This document shows, one piece after another, positions 60,147 to 64,000 of a stretch of 64,000 nucleotides of DNA. Both the position numbers and the translations under genes were made by a program. This DNA comes from Pseudomonas putida NBRC 14164. GTDB taxonomy: Bacteria > Pseudomonadota > Gammaproteobacteria > Pseudomonadales > Pseudomonadaceae. Under the pieces are notes generated by a model, which worked only from the letters and a program-made list of their open reading frames with translations, made no database searches and had not been told where the DNA came from. Each line of letters begins with the position of its first letter. Within the stretch, counting starts at the first letter, position 1. The DNA is taken from positions 372,001-436,000 of the forward strand of contig NC_021505.1 in NCBI RefSeq assembly GCF_000412675.1, written 5' to 3'.

Positions 60147-62792
60147 TCAGCAGTCCAGTGGGTTGCGCTTGTCCGGGTCGATGCCGAACTTGACGATGGC
60201 GTCAGCCACAACCTTGGGTTCGATCTCGCCACGGTCAGCCAGGGCTTCCAGGGCAGCCAGTACCACGAAGTGGCGGTCGACTTCAAAGAAGTGACGCAGC
60301 TTCTTGCGGCTGTCGCTGCGACCGTAACCGTCGGTACCCAGGACTTTGAACTCTTTGCTCGGCACCCACTGGCGAATCTGCTCGGCGAACAGCTTCATGT
60401 AGTCGGTAGAGGCGATGACCGGGCCCTTGCGGCCGGCCAGGCATTCTTCGACGTAAGTCTGCTGTGGCTTCTGGCCAGGCTTCAGGCGGTTGGCGCGCTC
60501 AACGGCCAGGCCGTCGCGACGCAGTTCGTTGAAGCTGGTGACGCTCCATACGTCGGCACCGACGTTGAACTCTTCACGCAGGATTTTCGCGGCTTCGCGG
60601 ACTTCGCGCAGGATGGTGCCGGAGCCCATCAGCTGTACGTGGTGCGCGGCTTCGCGGGTGTCTTCTTCCAGCAGGTACATGCCCTTGATGATGCCTTCCT
60701 CGACACCGGCCGGCATGGCTGGCTGCTGGTAGGATTCGTTCATCACGGTGATGTAGTAGAAGATGTCCTGTTGCTCTTCGGTCATCTTCTTCATGCCGTC
60801 CTGGATGATCACCGCCAGCTCGTAGCCGTAGGTTGGATCGTAGGTGCGGCAGTTCGGGATGGTACCCGCCATCATGTGGCTGTGACCGTCTTCGTGCTGC
60901 AGGCCTTCACCGTTCAGGGTGGTACGGCCGGCGGTACCGCCGATCAGGAAGCCACGGGTGCGGCTGTCGCCAGCGGCCCAGGCCAGGTCGCCAATGCGCT
61001 GGAAGCCGAACATCGAGTAGAAGATGTAGAACGGCAGCATCGGCTGGTTGTGGCAGCTGTACGAGGTACCGGCAGCGATGAACGACGACATGGCGCCGGC
61101 TTCGTTGATGCCTTCCTCGAGAATCTGGCCCTTCTTGTCTTCGCGGTAGAACATCACCTGGTCTTTATCGACTGGCTCGTAGAGCTGGCCGACGGACGAG
61201 TAGATGCCCAGTTGGCGGAACATGCCTTCCATACCGAAGGTACGGGCTTCGTCCGGGATGATCGGCACGATGCGCTGGCCGATTTCCTTGTCCTTGACCA
61301 GCTGCGCCAGAATACGCACGAAGGCCATGGTGGTGGAGATTTCGCGGTCGCCCGAGCCGTCCAGGATCGCTTTCAGCGTTTCCAGGGATGGGGTCGGTAC
61401 GCTGAAGCTCTTGGCGCGGCGCTGTGGTACGAAGCCGCCCAGGGCAGCGCGACGCTCGGCCAGGTACTTGGCTTCGGCAGAACCTTCTTCCGGCTTGAAG
61501 AACGGCAGGTTCTCCAGGTCGGCATCCTTGACAGGGATGTCGAAGCGGTCACGGAAGTGACGCAGGCTGTCGACGTCGACCTTCTTGGTGTTGTGCGCGG
61601 TGTTCTTGGCTTCGCCAGCACCGGTGCCGTAACCCTTGATGGTCTTGGCCAGGATGACGGTCGGCTGCTCTTTGTGGTTCACAGCCTGGTGGTACGCCGC
61701 GTAGACCTTGTACGGGTCGTGGCCGCCACGGTTGAGCTTCCAGATCTCGTCGTCGGACAGGTCTTCGACCATGGCCTTGAGTTCTGGCGTGTTGAAGAAG
61801 TTTTCACGAACGTACGCGCCGTCTTTGGCTTTGTAGTTCTGGTACTCGCCGTCGATGACTTCGTCCATGCGGCGCTGCAGGGCACCGTTGGTGTCCTTGG
61901 CCAGCAGTGGGTCCCAGAAACGGCCCCAGACCACTTTGTTGACGTTCCAGCCACCGCCACGGAACACGCCTTCGAGTTCCTGGATGATCTTGCCGTTGCC
62001 GCGAACCGGGCCGTCGAGGCGCTGCAGGTTGCAGTTGATGACGAAGATCAGGTTGTCCAGCTTCTCGCGGCCGGCCAGGGCGATGGCGCCCAGGGATTCC
62101 GGCTCGTCGCACTCGCCGTCGCCCATGAAGCACCAGACCTTCTGCTTGCCGGCCGGGATGAAGCCACGGGCTTCCAGGTACTTCATGAAGCGTGCCTGGT
62201 AGATAGCCTGGATCGGGCCCAGACCCATAGATACGGTCGGGAACTGCCAGAAGTCAGGCATCAGCCATGGGTGCGGGTACGAAGACAGGCCGTTGCCGTC
62301 CACTTCCTGACGGAAGTTGTTCATCTGGTCTTCGTTGATGCGGCCTTCCATGAAGGCACGGGCGTAGACGCCTGGCGAAGCATGGCCCTGGAAGAAGATC
62401 AGGTCGCCGCCGTGTTCTTCGGTCGGCGCCTGGAAGAAGTAGTTGAAGCCGATGTCATACAGGGTGGCGCTGGAGGCGAAGCTGGAGATGTGTCCGCCCA
62501 GGTCCGAGTCTTTCAGGTTGGTGCGCATGACCATGGCCAGGGCGTTCCAACGCACCATCGAGCGAATGCGGCGTTCCATGAACAGGTCGCCAGGCATGCG
62601 TGCTTCGTGGGTGACAGGGATGGTGTTGCGGTATGGCGTGGTGATCGCATACGGCAGCTGGGAGCCACTGCGGGTGGCCAGCTCGCCCATACGGGTCATC
62701 AGGTAATGAGCGCGGTCTTCGCCTTCTTTGTCGAGGACCGACTCCAGGGCATCCAGCCATTCCTGGGTTTCGATTGGATCGAGGTCTTGCAT
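60147..62792 (-). CDS. aceE: Pyruvate dehydrogenase E1 component
   Basis: 881 residues of the homodimeric E1p type. The thiamine-diphosphate motif is GDGECDEPESLGAIALAGREKLDNLIFVINCN (about 228-260). The N-terminal start is MQDLDPIETQEWLDALESVLDKEG and the C-terminus FGIDPDKRNPLDC. It decarboxylates pyruvate and hands acetyl to AceF. The upstream region has twin ACTAC-type palindromes 52 bp apart (62902-62968), likely operators. Length is close to the E. coli enzyme (887). Confidence 0.95.
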   Translation of the reverse strand: MQDLDPIETQEWLDALESVLDKEGEDRAHYLMTRMGELATRSGSQLPYAITTPYRNTIPVTHEARMPGDLFMERRIRSMVRWNALAMVMRTNLKDSDLGGHISSFASSATLYDIGFNYFFQAPTEEHGGDLIFFQGHASPGVYARAFMEGRINEDQMNNFRQEVDGNGLSSYPHPWLMPDFWQFPTVSMGLGPIQAIYQARFMKYLEARGFIPAGKQKVWCFMGDGECDEPESLGAIALAGREKLDNLIFVINCNLQRLDGPVRGNGKIIQELEGVFRGGGWNVNKVVWGRFWDPLLAKDTNGALQRRMDEVIDGEYQNYKAKDGAYVRENFFNTPELKAMVEDLSDDEIWKLNRGGHDPYKVYAAYHQAVNHKEQPTVILAKTIKGYGTGAGEAKNTAHNTKKVDVDSLRHFRDRFDIPVKDADLENLPFFKPEEGSAEAKYLAERRAALGGFVPQRRAKSFSVPTPSLETLKAILDGSGDREISTTMAFVRILAQLVKDKEIGQRIVPIIPDEARTFGMEGMFRQLGIYSSVGQLYEPVDKDQVMFYREDKKGQILEEGINEAGAMSSFIAAGTSYSCHNQPMLPFYIFYSMFGFQRIGDLAWAAGDSRTRGFLIGGTAGRTTLNGEGLQHEDGHSHMMAGTIPNCRTYDPTYGYELAVIIQDGMKKMTEEQQDIFYYITVMNESYQQPAMPAGVEEGIIKGMYLLEEDTREAAHHVQLMGSGTILREVREAAKILREEFNVGADVWSVTSFNELRRDGLAVERANRLKPGQKPQQTYVEECLAGRKGPVIASTDYMKLFAEQIRQWVPSKEFKVLGTDGYGRSDSRKKLRHFFEVDRHFVVLAALEALADRGEIEPKVVADAIVKFGIDPDKRNPLDC

Positions 62793-62901
62793 GGCTTGCT
62801 CCAGGGCGGAAAGGCAACCAGAATCGATTGCCTGAAGTTGCGACTGGCCTTATGGGCAGACGTCGTGAATTCTTGGATTACCGGGGTGTCTTCCGGCGCC
62901 G

Positions 62902-62968
62902 TGTAGTTTTACTACATTTGCTTGCGCATTTCATGCTTTTACACGACATGGGTAGTAGTAAAACTACA
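62902..62968. promoter_or_regulatory. Twin palindromes upstream of aceE (candidate operators)
   Basis: Site 1 is TGTAGT-TTT-ACTACA (62902-62916), a perfect dyad. Site 2 is AGTAGTAAAACTACA (62954-62968), matching the complement of site 1 at 13 of 15 positions. The centres are 52 bp apart, five helical turns. They lie in the 383-bp divergent region between aceE and glnE, 110 and 162 bases before aceE. They do not match the PdhR consensus of enterics. The rest of the region contains no gene that I can see. Confidence 0.6.
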
Positions 62969-63175
62969 TTTCTGCGACGTTTGGTCGCACCTTGGCTTGT
63001 GAGGAAAAACGTTCATGGTGGTTGGCATTGTGACGCGAACGGGTGGTTCTTGATGTTTGTTGCCAAGTTTTCTTTTTTTTCAGCTATTTCCAACTTTTGT
63101 ACGACAGTCCAACCGTGGTCCGGCTTCCCCTTGGCCGCTTTTTCCCTTCTATTTCACGCCGATCAAGGATAGACC

Positions 63176-64000
63176 ATGCGCCTGCCTTTGCCGTCCGATC
63201 TGCCCGCCACCCTCCAGCCATTGCTGGCCCGCAACCGGCAATTCCTCAGTGATGCAGTGGCCGCTCACGCCGACCTCGACCTGAATGCCTGGAGCCCGGT
63301 GCACCGGCAACAATTCGACCAGGTTGCCGCCGCCAGCGACTTTGTTCTGGGCCTGGCCCAGCGCGAGCCGGCCATGCTGTTCGAGCTGCTGGCCAGTGGC
63401 GAGCTGGAGCGGCGTTATGCGCCGGGTGAGCTGCGTGGGCAAATCGCTGCGGCCGCCCAGGCCGCGCAGAGCGACGACGAGCTGGCGCGCAACCTGCGCC
63501 GCGCGCGCAACCGCCAGCAACTGCGCATCATCTGGCGCGACATCACCCGCCAGGCAGAACTTGGCGAAACCTGCCGCGACCTGTCGGACCTGGCCGATGC
63601 CGCCATCGACGAAGCCTACCAATGGTTATACCCCCGCCATTGCCAGCAGTTCGGCACGCCCATCGGCAACCGCAGCGGCCAGCCGCAGCACATGGTGGTG
63701 CTGGGCATGGGCAAGCTGGGGGCGGTGGAGCTGAACCTGTCGTCGGACATCGACCTGATCTTCGGCTTCCCCGAAGGTGGCGAAACCGAGGGGGTGAAGC
63801 GCTCGCTGGAAAACCAGGAGTTCTTCACCCGGCTTGGCCAGCGGCTGATCAAGGCGCTGGACCCGGTGACCGTCGATGGCTTCGTGTTCCGCGTCGACAT
63901 GCGCCTGCGCCCTTATGGCTCGGCCGGCGCACTGGTGCTCAGCTTCAATGCCCTGGAGCAGTATTACCAGGACCAGGGCCGCGACTGGGAACGCTACGCC
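63176..64000 (+). CDS. glnE: Bifunctional glutamine synthetase adenylyltransferase/adenylyl-removing enzyme (partial)
   Basis: The first 275 codons are present; the gene runs off the right edge. AAGGAT precedes the ATG. MRLPLPSDLPATLQPLLARNRQF opens the protein. The nucleotidyltransferase (adenylyl-removing) domain begins with VLGMGKLGAVELNLSSDIDLIFGF (about 181-204), holding the catalytic Asp pair. The full enzyme (about 980 residues) adds and removes AMP on glutamine synthetase in response to PII. It is divergent from aceE, as in other Pseudomonas genomes. Confidence 0.94.
   Translation, partial: MRLPLPSDLPATLQPLLARNRQFLSDAVAAHADLDLNAWSPVHRQQFDQVAAASDFVLGLAQREPAMLFELLASGELERRYAPGELRGQIAAAAQAAQSDDELARNLRRARNRQQLRIIWRDITRQAELGETCRDLSDLADAAIDEAYQWLYPRHCQQFGTPIGNRSGQPQHMVVLGMGKLGAVELNLSSDIDLIFGFPEGGETEGVKRSLENQEFFTRLGQRLIKALDPVTVDGFVFRVDMRLRPYGSAGALVLSFNALEQYYQDQGRDWERYA

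Noticed and set aside
60270..62906. 878-codon plus-strand frame across aceE
   Set aside because: Shadow of aceE; no ribosome site and low-complexity composition.

Overview
The window looks like chromosomal DNA of a Pseudomonas putida-group bacterium. Gene order, codon use and the many P. putida-type REP palindromes (about twenty loci between genes) all fit. Almost all of it is single-copy metabolic core. Accessory patches lie at about 6.1-10.2 kb, 23.6-25.1 kb, 43.2-45.5 kb and 48.8-50.0 kb.

Layout. 0-5.6 kb: choline/betaine ABC transporter cbcXWV (minus strand), then serine dehydratase sdaB and the activator gbdR (plus strand). 5.7-10.2 kb: a small unknown gene, then two tandem lipoprotein metalloproteases that look acquired and duplicated. 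10.2-14.8 kb: carnitine catabolism (cdhB, cdhA, cdhC, caiX on minus; the divergent regulator cdhR on plus). 14.9-23.4 kb: an LprI-like protein, then dipeptidase-like gene, DUF5943 gene, dgcA, dgcB and ETF alpha/beta. 23.6-25.1 kb: three 104-bp repeats carrying DnaA-box-like sequences, in front of an orphan RHS-core gene. 25.1-27.8 kb: divergent gbcA and gbcB. 28-32.5 kb: two chemoreceptors around a TIGR02449-like/ZapA-like pair. 32.6-43 kb: ltaE, then glyA, soxB, soxD, soxA, soxG, purU and fdhA. 43.2-48.8 kb: two more orphan RHS-core genes, a DUF2780 gene, a permease, an acyltransferase and a retropepsin-like protein. 48.8-50.0 kb: an IS110-family element inserted in a REP. 50.2-55.3 kb: creBCD, a GST and msrA. 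55.4-64 kb: dipA, aceF, aceE and the start of glnE.

How it works together. CbcXWV and CaiX bind or import quaternary amines. The Cdh enzymes turn carnitine into glycine betaine. GbcAB, DgcAB with its ETF, and SoxBDAG remove the three methyl groups in turn, giving glycine, formaldehyde and C1-folate. GlyA, PurU and FdhA handle the glycine and C1 units, SdaB turns serine into pyruvate, and AceEF feeds pyruvate to acetyl-CoA. Arrays of GTCG half-sites spaced 19-21 bp recur in front of cbcX/sdaB, gbcA/gbcB and gbdR. These are good candidates for GbdR operators.

The two observations I rate highest are (i) a foldable bridge-RNA candidate at the left end of the IS110 element, whose two target guides match the REP it interrupted, and (ii) the three ungapped 104-bp modules upstream of the first RHS-core orphan.
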